Assembly: GCF_039793925.1 (NCBI RefSeq)
Contig: NZ_JBAMME010000343.1
Span: 1 to 64,000, forward strand
DNA length: 64,000 nucleotides
Source of the DNA: Thermogutta sp039793925
GTDB taxonomy: Bacteria > Planctomycetota > Planctomycetia > Pirellulales > Thermoguttaceae
Reading direction: 5' to 3'
Made by a program: the position numbers and the translations under genes. Shown piece by piece: positions 8,669 through 17,758 of this stretch (positions are counted from its first letter, which is position 1; every line of letters begins with the position of its first letter). The notes beneath the pieces were generated by a model, which saw only the letters and a list, made by a program, of their open reading frames with translations, ran no database searches and was not told the origin of the DNA.

Positions 8669-9835
8669 GTGGATACCACGCGATTGGCTGCCCATTTCCG
8701 AAACTTATCGAGCAACTTTCCCACGCCGCTGGGCGGGAGGAGAACGTTCGCGCGCCAAGGTGATGTCCCGCGGAAGAGCGTTTTACCTCGGCTTGTGGCG
8801 GGGGCTTTGGCGATGATGGGCGTCACTATTTGGGGCGTGGCTTTTGGACAGGAGCCCCTCACGGTCATTCCTGCGACCAGTTCGGCGTTGCGCGACACAC
8901 CCGGCAACACGAAATTCTCCGGGCCACCTTCCCACGAAAGTTGGGTGTGGATTTCCGGAGAAACCGGCGAGGTTGTGACCTCTGCCGATGAGACTGCTCC
9001 TCAGCCGCTCCTTGCCTTGCCGCCCCTTGCGAAACCGGAGGAGGAGACGTCTCACGAACTGGGGCACGGGGAGACCTTCCAGGAAACCACATCGAGCTCG
9101 CATACTTTCGAGATGGCCGGCGGTGCGGTCTCGCCGCAGACCGGGCTTTCCATCGTAGAATCATCGTCTCCAGCCGCCTGCTGCGTCCCGACAGGTCCTG
9201 TCCGCAGGCTTCTCGGTGGGGCAGTCTCGCAATTACAGTCGGCCGGTAAGTGGGAACCCTGGATCGAACGGCCGGGAAGCGCCGGGATCTTCTTAGGTTA
9301 CGCCTGGGGAACTGAGCTCGTTGACAACTGGCTGGAAGAACGCGACGGCTGGTGGGGTGGGGTGCGGCTGGGCTGGGACTGGCATCCTCATTATGGCGTG
9401 GAGACGCGGCTCTCGGTGGGCAGCATTGATCTGTGGGACCATCCCTCTGCCGTAGCAGGGGCACAAGGCCAGGGGCTGAGTACCAGCCGCGATCGGTGGG
9501 CCCGATCAGTCGGCTGGGATGTGGGGCTACTCTATTTTGGTTCTAAAGACGATCCCTGGCAGCCCTATGTTTACTGGGGCGTGGGGATCACGCACATTGA
9601 TTTTACCGACCTACTGGGAACGAGCTACGAGGGAACATACTTCACTATGCCGCTGGCGCTGGGGCTGAAATTTCGCCCCGTCTCAGGACCGGTCTTCCGC
9701 TTTGAGTTCGCAGATCAGATCATTTTCCCCTCTCGATTCAATGTGACGCACCAGTTTTCCGCGACCATCGGCATGGAAATGCGGTTTGGGAAAAAACGGC
9801 GACTCTACTGGCCGTGGGAACCTGCTTGGCCGTGA
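8669..9835 (+). CDS. Predicted outer-membrane beta-barrel protein
   Basis: A protein of up to 388 aa with a hydrophobic signal segment (LVAGALAMMGVTIWGVAFGQ), a variable region rich in E, S, T and P (mature residues to about 190), and a C-terminal ~190-residue part of alternating aromatic strands (GIFLGYAWGTELVDNW; WGGVRLGWDWHPHYGVETRL; WQPYVYWGVGITHIDF; FSATIGMEMRFG) typical of an eight- or ten-stranded barrel. The GTG at 8669 gives an unusually long N-region before the signal peptide, so the true start may be further in, but no later start has a good ribosome site. Function unknown; it lies 177 nt after the ECF sigma gene. Confidence 0.7.
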   Translation: MDTTRLAAHFRNLSSNFPTPLGGRRTFARQGDVPRKSVLPRLVAGALAMMGVTIWGVAFGQEPLTVIPATSSALRDTPGNTKFSGPPSHESWVWISGETGEVVTSADETAPQPLLALPPLAKPEEETSHELGHGETFQETTSSSHTFEMAGGAVSPQTGLSIVESSSPAACCVPTGPVRRLLGGAVSQLQSAGKWEPWIERPGSAGIFLGYAWGTELVDNWLEERDGWWGGVRLGWDWHPHYGVETRLSVGSIDLWDHPSAVAGAQGQGLSTSRDRWARSVGWDVGLLYFGSKDDPWQPYVYWGVGITHIDFTDLLGTSYEGTYFTMPLALGLKFRPVSGPVFRFEFADQIIFPSRFNVTHQFSATIGMEMRFGKKRRLYWPWEPAWP

Positions 9836-9946
9836 GTCGTTTCAGGCATCCTCAAAGCGGTCGGGCTGCCTCTTTGACCTGACCAAAGAAAAAACCCGGG
9901 AGACGGTCCTCGCAGGCGGTCATGCCCGGTCTCGTCAGCCAGGTCG

Positions 9947-10795
9947 TTAGGTGCTTTCCGCAGCCTGCTTGACATCCGACGCTTCCTGCCACGGATTGCG
10001 CCAGTCGCCCCAGTGTTCTAGATACATGCGGGCAGCGCGATCAGTTTTGGCCTTCTCAGCGAGCCAGGCTTTGGTTTCCTCCACGATCTGGTGTTCTTCC
10101 TCCAGTGTCAACTGCCCCACCAGAACGCGCGACCGCAGAAAGATGAAGTACGTATCGAGCACGTCACAGCGGCAGTAATCGTTGATCTCAGCGAGCCGCC
10201 CCTCGCGGTAAAGGTCCTGGACCATATGCCCGGCGATTTCCATCTTGCCCGGTTTTCCGAGAAGATGGGCTGCCAGGTTCAACCCTCCGCTGAAGCGTGT
10301 GGAACCGAAGTTCGTGAGAAGTTCGCACAAGTCTAGGTGGTACTGCGTATTGTAGCGATTGCGGGGCTGATCCATTGCCCGGGCGTTGATCTGAAACCAC
10401 CCCGGAATACTGATGCCGTAGCGAAAAGCGGCCAGCTCCAACAGCGGGATATCGAATGCCCTGCCGTTAAAAGTGACCAGCGTCGGCCGTTTGTATGCTT
10501 CCCAACCCCGCCAGAACAGTTCCGTCATGACGTGCGGTCGGAAGTGTGGTTCGTCGAGCACCACGAGGTCCACGAGGCGATACGACTCAGTTACTTTGGC
10601 GATTGCAATCGCCGCGGGCACCTGGTAGGTGTAGGGGATGAAGTCGCTGTCATACTTTTCGATAAGCTCGTGGCGGTAGCGCTCAACGGCTTCTTCCGGT
10701 TCGATTTCCTCGTGAGGATAGCGGAGTTTGGCCACCAGATCGGGGTCGGCCACGCTTTCCACATCAAACACGAAATAGCGGATGTCGTGGGCCAT
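9947..10795 (-). CDS. PolB-type 3'-5' exonuclease domain protein (DNA_pol_B_exo2)
   Basis: The 282-aa protein is a stand-alone DnaQ-like exonuclease of the type related to the proofreading domain of DNA polymerase B. Motif I is FVFDVES with the first catalytic Asp and Glu, motif II is TLVTFNGRAFDIPLL with the second Asp, and motif III follows in the region INDYCRCDVLDTYFIF. No polymerase domain is attached. Such proteins are widespread and poorly characterised; DNA or RNA trimming is likely. GGAGA precedes the ATG. Leftward of the stop, a short GC hairpin and six T's (as read on the minus strand, 9889-9894) may end the transcript. Confidence 0.85.
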   Translation of the reverse strand: MAHDIRYFVFDVESVADPDLVAKLRYPHEEIEPEEAVERYRHELIEKYDSDFIPYTYQVPAAIAIAKVTESYRLVDLVVLDEPHFRPHVMTELFWRGWEAYKRPTLVTFNGRAFDIPLLELAAFRYGISIPGWFQINARAMDQPRNRYNTQYHLDLCELLTNFGSTRFSGGLNLAAHLLGKPGKMEIAGHMVQDLYREGRLAEINDYCRCDVLDTYFIFLRSRVLVGQLTLEEEHQIVEETKAWLAEKAKTDRAARMYLEHWGDWRNPWQEASDVKQAAEST

Positions 10796-10944
10796 GGTGA
10801 TTCTCCGCAGTGTTCTGGCTGTGACCAGCCGTCATTGTTGCAGCGGTGCTGGGCCTGGCTGCGGCAGCCGCGGCACCGCTTTGCAGATGAGTCCGGATAA
10901 ATAAGACGAAGATTCTCAGCACACCCACTGGCATTGTAAAACAG

Positions 10945-12177
10945 TCAATCGAATTTGGGATTAAGAGACATTAGTCGCTTTTCCGTTTCCGCCATCAAGG
11001 CGTCTTCTTCCGCTTCGTCAGCGGCCTGGTATGTCACCGAAAACCGCAAGTGGGGACCTGCATCATCCCAGGGAACCGTGACGATGGAGTGTTCCGCGAT
11101 CAGGTAATGGGCCAAGTCTTCCGCAGTTTCAAAGCGCTGACCGGCGATTTCTCGCGGGCATTTGACATATAGAAAGTACGTTCCGCCGGGCATGTCGCAC
11201 TGAAAACCGCAACGTCTGAGGGTGGCCACCAGTTTTTCCAACCGCCGCCGATATTTTTCCCGAGTCCGACGGGGGATTTCCGGGTTATCCAGAGCAGCGA
11301 TTCCCGCTTTCTGAATGGCGATAAACTGCCCTGAGTCGCAGTTGTCTTTGATGTCGGCAAAGGCTTGAACGATTCTGGGGTGCCCGCATACCCAGCCCAA
11401 CCGCCAGCCGATCATGTTCCATCCCTTCGACAGGGAATGAACCTCGACGCCCACCTCTTTGGCTCCTGGTACCTGCAAAAAGCTGAGAGGGCGATCTCGA
11501 TAACTCAGCATGATATGCGCGGCGTCCTGGATGATAACCAGCTCATGTTTGTGGGCAAAATCAATCACCCGCCGGTAAAAATCCACCGTCGCCACCTGGC
11601 CGGTGGGACTATTGGGATAGTTGAGCACGAGCAGCTTGGCTCGCTTCAAGACATCTGCGGGAATCGAATCGAGATCAGGATAAAAATCGTTTTCCGGCAA
11701 AAGCGGGAGTTTATACACCTGTCCGCCATAATACCGCGTGTGGGTTCCGGCCACGGGATAGCCAGGCACCGTCATGAGAGTGACGTCTCCCGGATCGATG
11801 AAAGCGGCTGGAAGCATGGCCAGCGCGGTCTTCGACCCGATGCAGTGGTTGATCTCCGTTACCGGGTCCAGCTCGACACCGAATTCCCGGAGCATGAACC
11901 GGGCAACCGCTTCCTTGAAGGCGGGAATCCCATTGTCGGCGTAACCTCGGTTTTCCGGCTTGTTGATTTCCTCCGCCATCACACGGCGGACCGACTCGTC
12001 GGCCATCTCGTCGTTTTCGCCGATCCCGAAATCGATGAGTTTTCTTTCTGGATGTTCAGCCAGCACGCGCCGCTTGGCACGCTTGATCTTTTCAAACTTG
12101 TAGATCTCCGTTCCTTTGCCGTACTGACTGCCGCCGATTCGCTGGGCAAACAATTTTTGAAAATAGGGATCACTCAT
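10945..12177 (-). CDS. dapL: LL-diaminopimelate aminotransferase
   Basis: The 410-aa fold-type I PLP aminotransferase carries the DapL-like opening FAQRIGGSQYGKGTEIYKFE and FGIGENDEMADESV, the NYPNSPTG block and the PLP lysine in HSLSKGWNMIGWRLG. DapL makes LL-2,6-diaminopimelate directly from tetrahydrodipicolinate, feeding lysine and any peptidoglycan synthesis. It is a common route in planctomycetes, chlamydiae, cyanobacteria and plants. ATG at 12177 is chosen by homology; an extended frame upstream encodes nothing family-like. A paralogous aminotransferase (alaC) is at 44522. Confidence 0.9.
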   Translation of the reverse strand: MSDPYFQKLFAQRIGGSQYGKGTEIYKFEKIKRAKRRVLAEHPERKLIDFGIGENDEMADESVRRVMAEEINKPENRGYADNGIPAFKEAVARFMLREFGVELDPVTEINHCIGSKTALAMLPAAFIDPGDVTLMTVPGYPVAGTHTRYYGGQVYKLPLLPENDFYPDLDSIPADVLKRAKLLVLNYPNSPTGQVATVDFYRRVIDFAHKHELVIIQDAAHIMLSYRDRPLSFLQVPGAKEVGVEVHSLSKGWNMIGWRLGWVCGHPRIVQAFADIKDNCDSGQFIAIQKAGIAALDNPEIPRRTREKYRRRLEKLVATLRRCGFQCDMPGGTYFLYVKCPREIAGQRFETAEDLAHYLIAEHSIVTVPWDDAGPHLRFSVTYQAADEAEEDALMAETEKRLMSLNPKFD

Positions 12178-12801
12178 TGCTTCGACACCAAATGTTGCTC
12201 GCCAGTGGATTGAGAATACTATCCAGACTTTTAGCTTAAATCGACGCTTGTCGCGGCGAAATGTACCGTCTTTCACCGGGCAAATCGGCCACCGAAACAC
12301 GATCCGCGCAGCGTCCTTCCAGCTTTCAACCACCATAACTTTCGACGGACCGTGCCGGATGGAGCGTCAGGATTTCACACAGGCGGGTGGTTGAAAACGG
12401 CAATCCAGATAAGGCGCTTCATCCCCGTATTGTGTAACGCCAGAGCACTGCAGGCAAGGACGACGCCCGCCCATAACAGGAATTTCCGCTCGGCGACGGC
12501 GTTTCTGATCCAGCGGGCACGACACGCGTGCCCCTCCGCCCTCCGGAGGGACCTGCTTGCCAGGTCACATTCGAATGTTTGGACCATCCATTTTGCCGAC
12601 CGGCCTGCAACTGCTAGCTTCACTTGCTGGCTGAACGGTAGGAGCAATCCATGAATTGCCCCTGCGTTATGCCCATGCCATGTCGTAGATTTTGTGCAAA
12701 AGGAGGATAAGTCAGAGACGCCATGAATTGTCATAGCGCCTCTTTTGCAGTGTAATGACACGTATTGGCGCCGCGTTGGTGGCTCACCGAGGAGAGATCC
12801 C
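12178..12801. other. Intergenic region with dispersed repeat element
   Basis: About 620 bases between divergent dapL and the LRR lipoprotein gene with no convincing protein gene. It holds the repeat element described at 12515-12664. AAAGGAGGA at about 12700 is followed by a ten-codon frame (ATG 12723, stop at about 12753-12755); a leader peptide is possible but not supported further. Confidence 0.5.
12515..12664 (+). repeat. Dispersed hairpin repeat element, copy A
   Basis: Three parts are visible. GGGCACG (12515-12521) and CGTGCCC (12527-12533) form a 7-bp stem with a 5-nt loop followed by CTCCG. CGGAGGGACCTGCTTGCCAG (12544-12563) opens a second unit in opposite orientation. An imperfect palindrome GGAGCAATCCATGAATTGCC lies at 12641-12660. 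The same three parts, in reverse orientation, occur at 59590-59735, with further similarity between them (AATGTT.GGAC and ACGGTA strings). It resembles a MITE-like or REP-like extragenic element. Confidence 0.6.
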
Positions 12802-13845
12802 ATGCAGCACAGAAACAATTGGCCATTGTCGATTGGGGGAACAATAAGTTGGACGGTTGTCGGCAGTCTTGTGCTCCTTCTGGCGAGTGGTTGTGCCAGG
12901 AAGGAGCCTGCTTCTTCGGCCGGATCATCTCAACCGCCGGGAGAGGCCCCGCGAGCGGCGGCGAAGACGGAGACCCTCGAGACACCGTCCGGTGCGTCTC
13001 GCACAGATCAAGGGAGCCTTGCAGAAGCCCTCGAGAAAAAAGGGGCCAAATGTCGCCTGGATGACGACGGTTATCTGATTGCCGTGGACGCGGCGACCGC
13101 CAAGCTCACAGATGAGGATCTGGCACCGCTCAAAGAAGCGCGACGACTCCGCTCGCTTCGCCTCACCGGCTGTCCGATCACGGACGACGGTCTGACCATC
13201 GTGGCCGGCATGGAGTTCCTAAAGACGCTCGGGCTGGACAACACGGGGATTGGTGATGCGGGCGTCAAGCATGTGGCGGGGCTTTCCTCACTGGAGGAAC
13301 TATTTCTGACGGGAACCAAAGTGACCGACGCAGGGCTTGCCGCCATCGCCCAGTGCCGTGCCCTCAAACGCCTGCGGCTGCGCGGCACCAAAATCACCGA
13401 CCATGGCCTGGCCGCTCTCACCTCGCTGACTGCCCTGGCTGATCTGGATCTCAGCGAGACGGCCGTCACCGATGTCGGGCTTGCCGAACTGGCCAAAATA
13501 CCGACCCTTACCAAGCTGAATTTGTGGAGCACGCAGGTGACAGACTCGGGGTTGCCCATCCTTGCCAAAATGAAGCAACTGACATGGCTCAACCTGGACA
13601 ACACGAAGGTCACCGATGCAGGTTTGCCCTATTTGGCGGAGCTCACCCAGTTGGAATTTCTTCATCTTGGACGCACAGCGATCACTGACGGTGGATTGGA
13701 ACCTTTGTTCAACCTCAAAAAGCTCAAGACAATCCACGTGACCCGGACAAAGGTGACCGAGGGCGGGGCAGAAAAGCTCCGTCAGGCCCTGCCGGGTTGT
13801 CAGGTGATCTCCAAGGTGGAGGAGAATTCTCTGACCAGTCCGTGA
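12802..13845 (+). CDS. Leucine-rich-repeat lipoprotein
   Basis: The 347-aa protein has a lipoprotein signal peptide ending in LLLASGC, a short linker rich in A, S, P and E, and then about nine LRRs of roughly 24 residues with the consensus L..L.L..T.ITD.GL..L (for example LRLRGTKITDHGLAALTSLT and LNLDNTKVTDAGLPYLAELT). This cysteine-containing/RI-like repeat type is abundant in planctomycetes. It should form a curved solenoid for protein binding in the envelope; no partner is visible. ATG at 12802 follows GGAGAG. The repeats are highly regular, with threonine at the consensus asparagine position. Confidence 0.88.
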   Translation: MQHRNNWPLSIGGTISWTVVGSLVLLLASGCARKEPASSAGSSQPPGEAPRAAAKTETLETPSGASRTDQGSLAEALEKKGAKCRLDDDGYLIAVDAATAKLTDEDLAPLKEARRLRSLRLTGCPITDDGLTIVAGMEFLKTLGLDNTGIGDAGVKHVAGLSSLEELFLTGTKVTDAGLAAIAQCRALKRLRLRGTKITDHGLAALTSLTALADLDLSETAVTDVGLAELAKIPTLTKLNLWSTQVTDSGLPILAKMKQLTWLNLDNTKVTDAGLPYLAELTQLEFLHLGRTAITDGGLEPLFNLKKLKTIHVTRTKVTEGGAEKLRQALPGCQVISKVEENSLTSP

Positions 13846-13957
13846 GTTCACGAGCAACACGGGTGTCCTGAGGAGTAATTGGGAATATTTTTTGCGAAAT
13901 GTGGGAGAATCACTGGCCAGTCGTCCCACAGAGGTTGTCGCTGAGAAAGGAAAAGCC

Positions 13958-14947
13958 ATGCTGCCAGAAAAGAAGTGGATTCTGGATATGACGGATGGAT
14001 TCCGGCCCACGGCCGTGGTGGGGGCTGCTGCCGAACTGGGGTTGTTCGATCTAATTCCGGATGAGGGAATTACGATTTCTGAACTGGCGTGCAAGGCGAA
14101 CGCCGCGGTACGGGGAATCCAGGTCCTAGCGGATGCGCTTGCTGCGCTGAACGTGCTCGAAAAAAGGGAAGACAGGTATTTTGTGCCCGCGAAACTTCGG
14201 CCGGTACTCAGTGAAAACAGCCCGGACACAGCCATCCCTATGTTGCGGCATCGGATCTCCATGATGCGCGGATGGTCACAATTGGCCTGGGCAGCCAAAG
14301 CTGGATTTCCGGCCCCCAAAACATCGGGAATTCGCGGGCCGGATGGCGACCTTCAGGCTTTCGTATTGGCTATGGATGTCATCTCGCGCGAGGTGGCCGA
14401 CGATGTCGTTCGCCAGCTCCTGCCGCTTCAATTTAAAAAGATGCTGGACGTGGGCGCCGGCCCGGGGACATGGACGTTTGCCTTTCTTCGGGCGGTTCCC
14501 GAGGCGAGGGCCATCCTTTTCGATCTCCCCCATGCCGTGTCGCTGGCCCGGCAAAAGGCCGAACAGGCGGGGTTGGCGGACCGCGTGGAATTTGTAGTGG
14601 GCGACTTCTACCGTGACGAACTTCCCTCGGGAGTGGATTTCGTGTGGGTCAGCGCCATTGCCCACCAGAACTCGCGGGAACAGAACCGGGAGCTCTTTCG
14701 GAAGGTCTATCGGGCCCTGGAGCCGGGAGGACAGATCGCTATCCGGGATATCGTGATGGACCCCACCCGCACGGCACCTGTACACGGAGCACTGTTCGCC
14801 ATCAATATGCTCGTGAACACGCCCGCTGGGGGAACGTACACGCTCGATGAGTACCGCGAAGATCTGCTAGCCGCCGGCTTTTCGGAACCCCATTTACGTA
14901 TCCGCACAGAGAACATGAACAGCGTCATTCTCGCTCATCGCCGGTAA
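13958..14947 (+). CDS. SAM-dependent O-methyltransferase-like protein
   Basis: The 329-aa protein has an N-terminal winged-helix dimerisation domain (TAVVGAAAELGLFDLIPDEG) and a Rossmann methyltransferase domain with motif I LDVGAGPGTWTFAFL, post-I acidic residue in ARAILFDLPHAV and motif IV region DFVWVSAIAHQN. This layout matches the acetylserotonin O-methyltransferase/CrtF/TcmN class (PF00891). The catalytic His of true O-methyltransferases is not clearly placed, so the substrate and even the acceptor atom are open. GAAAGGA precedes ATG 13958. The gene lies 112 nt after the LRR gene; no biosynthetic cluster surrounds it. Confidence 0.82.
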   Translation: MLPEKKWILDMTDGFRPTAVVGAAAELGLFDLIPDEGITISELACKANAAVRGIQVLADALAALNVLEKREDRYFVPAKLRPVLSENSPDTAIPMLRHRISMMRGWSQLAWAAKAGFPAPKTSGIRGPDGDLQAFVLAMDVISREVADDVVRQLLPLQFKKMLDVGAGPGTWTFAFLRAVPEARAILFDLPHAVSLARQKAEQAGLADRVEFVVGDFYRDELPSGVDFVWVSAIAHQNSREQNRELFRKVYRALEPGGQIAIRDIVMDPTRTAPVHGALFAINMLVNTPAGGTYTLDEYREDLLAAGFSEPHLRIRTENMNSVILAHRR

Positions 14948-15157
14948 GGTCAATCACCGGGATGTGGCGTGCGCGACAGTAAGAGGCCATCACCGGGCGA
15001 CGAACCGATTCCGTGCGCTTGCGATCTGAGAATTCGACATTACCCGCAGATAGGCGGTACGGGCATGCATGGAAGCTGGAGACAGCCGGTTTCGTAGCTG
15101 ATCACTTTGTGGGGCACTGGTCGTCCTCGTTGGAAACCGGCCCAAAAGCTGGGTTTT

Positions 15158-16585
15158 TCATTCTGCAAGGAGTGCCCGAAGGTTTGTCTGGACGGATTCG
15201 GTTCCGGGGATCGAAGAAAGCTCCCGAAGGCCCTTCTCGGCCTCGGTGCGGAACTCGGCGGCGCATCCCTCCCTGGCCAGTGTGGTCTTCCACTGGCGAA
15301 ACAGTCGCGTCAGGTTAGCCTGGACGGGCTGGGCGCTCGGAGCGCATCGCAGCGCCCAGTAGAGCCTCTCGGCGGCCTGTGGGAAATGTTGGGCCTCGGC
15401 CAGTGCAATCGCCCAGTTGTTGAGACTGGCCAGCAGGTTATCCTTCGCCGACTGGTTCGTGGGGTCCAGCCGTAGCGCAACGATGTTATCGAAAAGCGCC
15501 CTGTCGAACTGGCGTGAGAACAGGGCGTCGACGCCACGATTGTAATAGATTGTCCCGACGATCTGCGTTTCCGACATCGTTCGCCCCTGCTCGTAAAGAC
15601 GCCAGTCGCGCTCGGAGACTCGTGAGGCAGAAACCAGCCTCCCTAGGTCGTCTTCCATACTGTAATCTCTGGAACCGATGCTGACTCCTTTCGTCGCTAG
15701 GCCAAATTGCGGCAGGAGCACCTCGTCGAGCCATCGCGGAGCAGTGCACTCCACGGGGATCGAGGCAAAAGTTGTCTCCACGCGGCAGAAGGCGTGGGTG
15801 GGAAGCTGTTCAATCCTCGTGGGATACCCGGCCGCTTCAGCTAGGAGCTTGAACAGAATGGCCGCACTCACGCAGTTGTAGCGTCCCGTTTTCAAGGCTA
15901 TGCCAGGATTAGTGGCGTCGATTTGATAGCCACCTGTAAGGATTCTTCTATGAAGATAGCCAAACACATTTCGCACTGCGGAGAGCTCGTCCGGCGATTC
16001 CCGCGCGACGGTCTTCACTGCCTGGGCGTGCTCGTCCAGCATTTGCTGGTAGGCGTCAAGCTCCCGCCGCGGAATACCGCCCGCTATGAGGACGGCCTGG
16101 AAGAAAGTAAAACCGTCCAATCGCTGGTCTTCGCAATCTCGAACCAGGTGCCTTTCCTCTTCAGTCAGGGGACAGGGGCCCCAATCCGCGGCGCGCTCTT
16201 CCAATTGCGCCAGCAGACTTGCCGAAATCCGGGCGGTCTCCCTATTGTTCGCTCCGTTGAAGTCCCGGCGAAAATACGGTTTTCCAATACCACCCGAGCC
16301 GACCGCCTTCGGGACGCTTCCTTCTGGGGTGCCACCCAAATGCGGCGTCGGCTCAGCCGGGGAGTAAACTCCCTCGAGGTGTGTCGAGGCGCCAGTGTCG
16401 CAAGCAATGCTGTCGTTCGGGTAGCTAGCCCCCAATTCTGGTGGGTGGTGAAAAACTTGGCCGAATCGTGAGACCAAGCCGGCGATGAGGATCGCCGCCG
16501 CCAGTCCCCAGCCGAACCTGCAGGAGAAGGCCTTGGCCAGCGTCACAATGCAGCCACTCGAAGAAGCGCGTCTCATGGTGGGCAT
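15158..16585 (-). CDS. Membrane-anchored transglutaminase-like/TPR protein
   Basis: A protein of about 475 aa with one N-terminal membrane helix (GWGLAAAILIAGLVSRF), a variable linker, a central transglutaminase-like (SirB1-type) region with the conserved-looking TGRYNCVSAAILFKLLAEAAGYPT (Cys) and THAFCRVE (His) blocks, and a C-terminal TPR-like helical part (YYNRGVDALFSRQFDRALFD; NNWAIALAEAQHFPQAAERL). Cysteine and histidine of a papain-like site are present, so peptidase or amidase activity is possible. The start is uncertain: ATG 16585 or 16576. Upstream sequence in the same frame is low-complexity and unlikely to be coded. Confidence 0.7.
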   Translation of the reverse strand: MPTMRRASSSGCIVTLAKAFSCRFGWGLAAAILIAGLVSRFGQVFHHPPELGASYPNDSIACDTGASTHLEGVYSPAEPTPHLGGTPEGSVPKAVGSGGIGKPYFRRDFNGANNRETARISASLLAQLEERAADWGPCPLTEEERHLVRDCEDQRLDGFTFFQAVLIAGGIPRRELDAYQQMLDEHAQAVKTVARESPDELSAVRNVFGYLHRRILTGGYQIDATNPGIALKTGRYNCVSAAILFKLLAEAAGYPTRIEQLPTHAFCRVETTFASIPVECTAPRWLDEVLLPQFGLATKGVSIGSRDYSMEDDLGRLVSASRVSERDWRLYEQGRTMSETQIVGTIYYNRGVDALFSRQFDRALFDNIVALRLDPTNQSAKDNLLASLNNWAIALAEAQHFPQAAERLYWALRCAPSAQPVQANLTRLFRQWKTTLAREGCAAEFRTEAEKGLRELSSIPGTESVQTNLRALLAE

Positions 16586-17029
16586 GGCTCTTGGTGAGTT
16601 GGGGCAAAATGGTAAGTTTATGGGTCGTGCGAAGCGATTCCCTAGCATCCAAGTAAACGTAGGTCGCGAATGAGGGTGTGGCAAATAGCGAAGTACAAAG
16701 AGAGTAGGTGATATAGGGCGAATAAAGCGAATAAAATTTCGGTGACGGTTGGCAGGGAACGAGCAGGTTTCCGGTCGGGCGGACCGTTTGGCCGAATTGG
16801 GCAGGGCTATCGGATCAATCGCAGAGTGGGGTGGCCAAACTGCCGTCGCCGAAACAGAAACATTACTAAATTGATTTTCGAAGTGAAGTGTGCACGCGCT
16901 AAGAGTCTTACAGATCGCGCGGTCAGGAAAGGAGCATGGTGCTCGACGGAGGCGGTTCGCACCGATTACAATAAAGACACTCCGAATAGAGTTTGACCAG
17001 AGTCCGGTTGTGGTATCGGATGGAAATAG
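16586..17029. other. Intergenic region between divergent genes
   Basis: About 440 bases separating the transglutaminase-like gene and a small membrane-protein gene. Locally AT-rich stretches at about 16680-16740 and 16860-16890 would suit promoters. I see no RNA gene or strong hairpin. Confidence 0.4.
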
Positions 17030-17680
17030 ATGACGGGCTGGCAGTGGTTTCTGGCCCTCGGGCCGCTTTCTGTTTACCTGATGCTGATGGGGTTTCTCAA
17101 CCTCGTCAGACGCCCTGTACTTCTCACAGGGATGCAGGACAGAATTTTGCTCGGGTTGGCCATTCTCGGGCTCATTGTGGTGGGGCCTGTCGATCTGTTC
17201 CTCCCACTGTCTGTTTACGCGGCGTACGGATCGGCAGTCTGGTTGATTGCTCTCGTTTTGCTGGTCCTGGTGCTGGGGTTGGGTGTCCTGACGGCTCCCC
17301 CCAAGATCGTCATCCTTAATGTTCCCGTTCACCAGGTGCGTTCCATCATTAGTGAGACCGCGGTGAGCCTGGACACAGATTCACGGTGGGCGGGCGATTG
17401 CCTGCTGATGCCCAATTTAGGGGTTCAATGCACTCTCATCGCCTGGCCGTCGTGGCGGAACGTCACACTCGCGGCCGTTGGTCCCACGCAGGACTTTCAG
17501 GGTTGGAAGCGTTTCGGAGTGGCGCTGAGCAAGCGGCTGGCGACCGTGGAGGTACGCCCCAATCCAAGGGGAATCTTCCTGGTCGCGCTCGGGGGGATCG
17601 TGTTCTCCCTCACCGCCTTCAGCGCTTTTCGAGACCCGAGGGTCGTTGCCGACCTTATCAGTCGGCTTTGGCCGTTGTGA
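17030..17680 (+). CDS. Hypothetical membrane protein with four predicted helices
   Basis: The 216-aa protein has three hydrophobic segments in the first 95 residues (FLALGPLSVYLMLMGFLNL; ILLGLAILGLIVVGPVDLFL; WLIALVLLVLVLGLGVL), a soluble ~80-residue domain (IVILNVPVHQVRSIISETAV onward), and a final helix GIFLVALGGIVFSLTAFSAF. I do not recognise a named family. It precedes the PSP1 gene by 78 nt on the same strand and may be co-transcribed with it. Confidence 0.7.
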   Translation: MTGWQWFLALGPLSVYLMLMGFLNLVRRPVLLTGMQDRILLGLAILGLIVVGPVDLFLPLSVYAAYGSAVWLIALVLLVLVLGLGVLTAPPKIVILNVPVHQVRSIISETAVSLDTDSRWAGDCLLMPNLGVQCTLIAWPSWRNVTLAAVGPTQDFQGWKRFGVALSKRLATVEVRPNPRGIFLVALGGIVFSLTAFSAFRDPRVVADLISRLWPL

Positions 17681-17758
17681 TGCTCCCTCCCTGAGATAGG
17701 CGTTTGGTCTTCGTCAATGGTCTTGGGAACCCATTTACCAGAAAGGCCAGGTCCTGCG

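Noticed and set aside
9885..9935. Possible terminator leftward of the PolB-type exonuclease
   Set aside because: Six T's are present, but the stem is only five pairs with a long loop and competing folds, so it is mentioned with the gene and not listed.
10945..12177. Treating dapL and the 44522 gene as recent duplicates
   Set aside because: They share a fold but match two different subfamilies (DapL and AlaC), so an old divergence is more likely.
16586..17332. N-terminal extension of the transglutaminase-like frame to 17332
   Set aside because: The added ~250 residues are low-complexity and overlap the start of a divergent membrane-protein gene, so the internal ATG is used.
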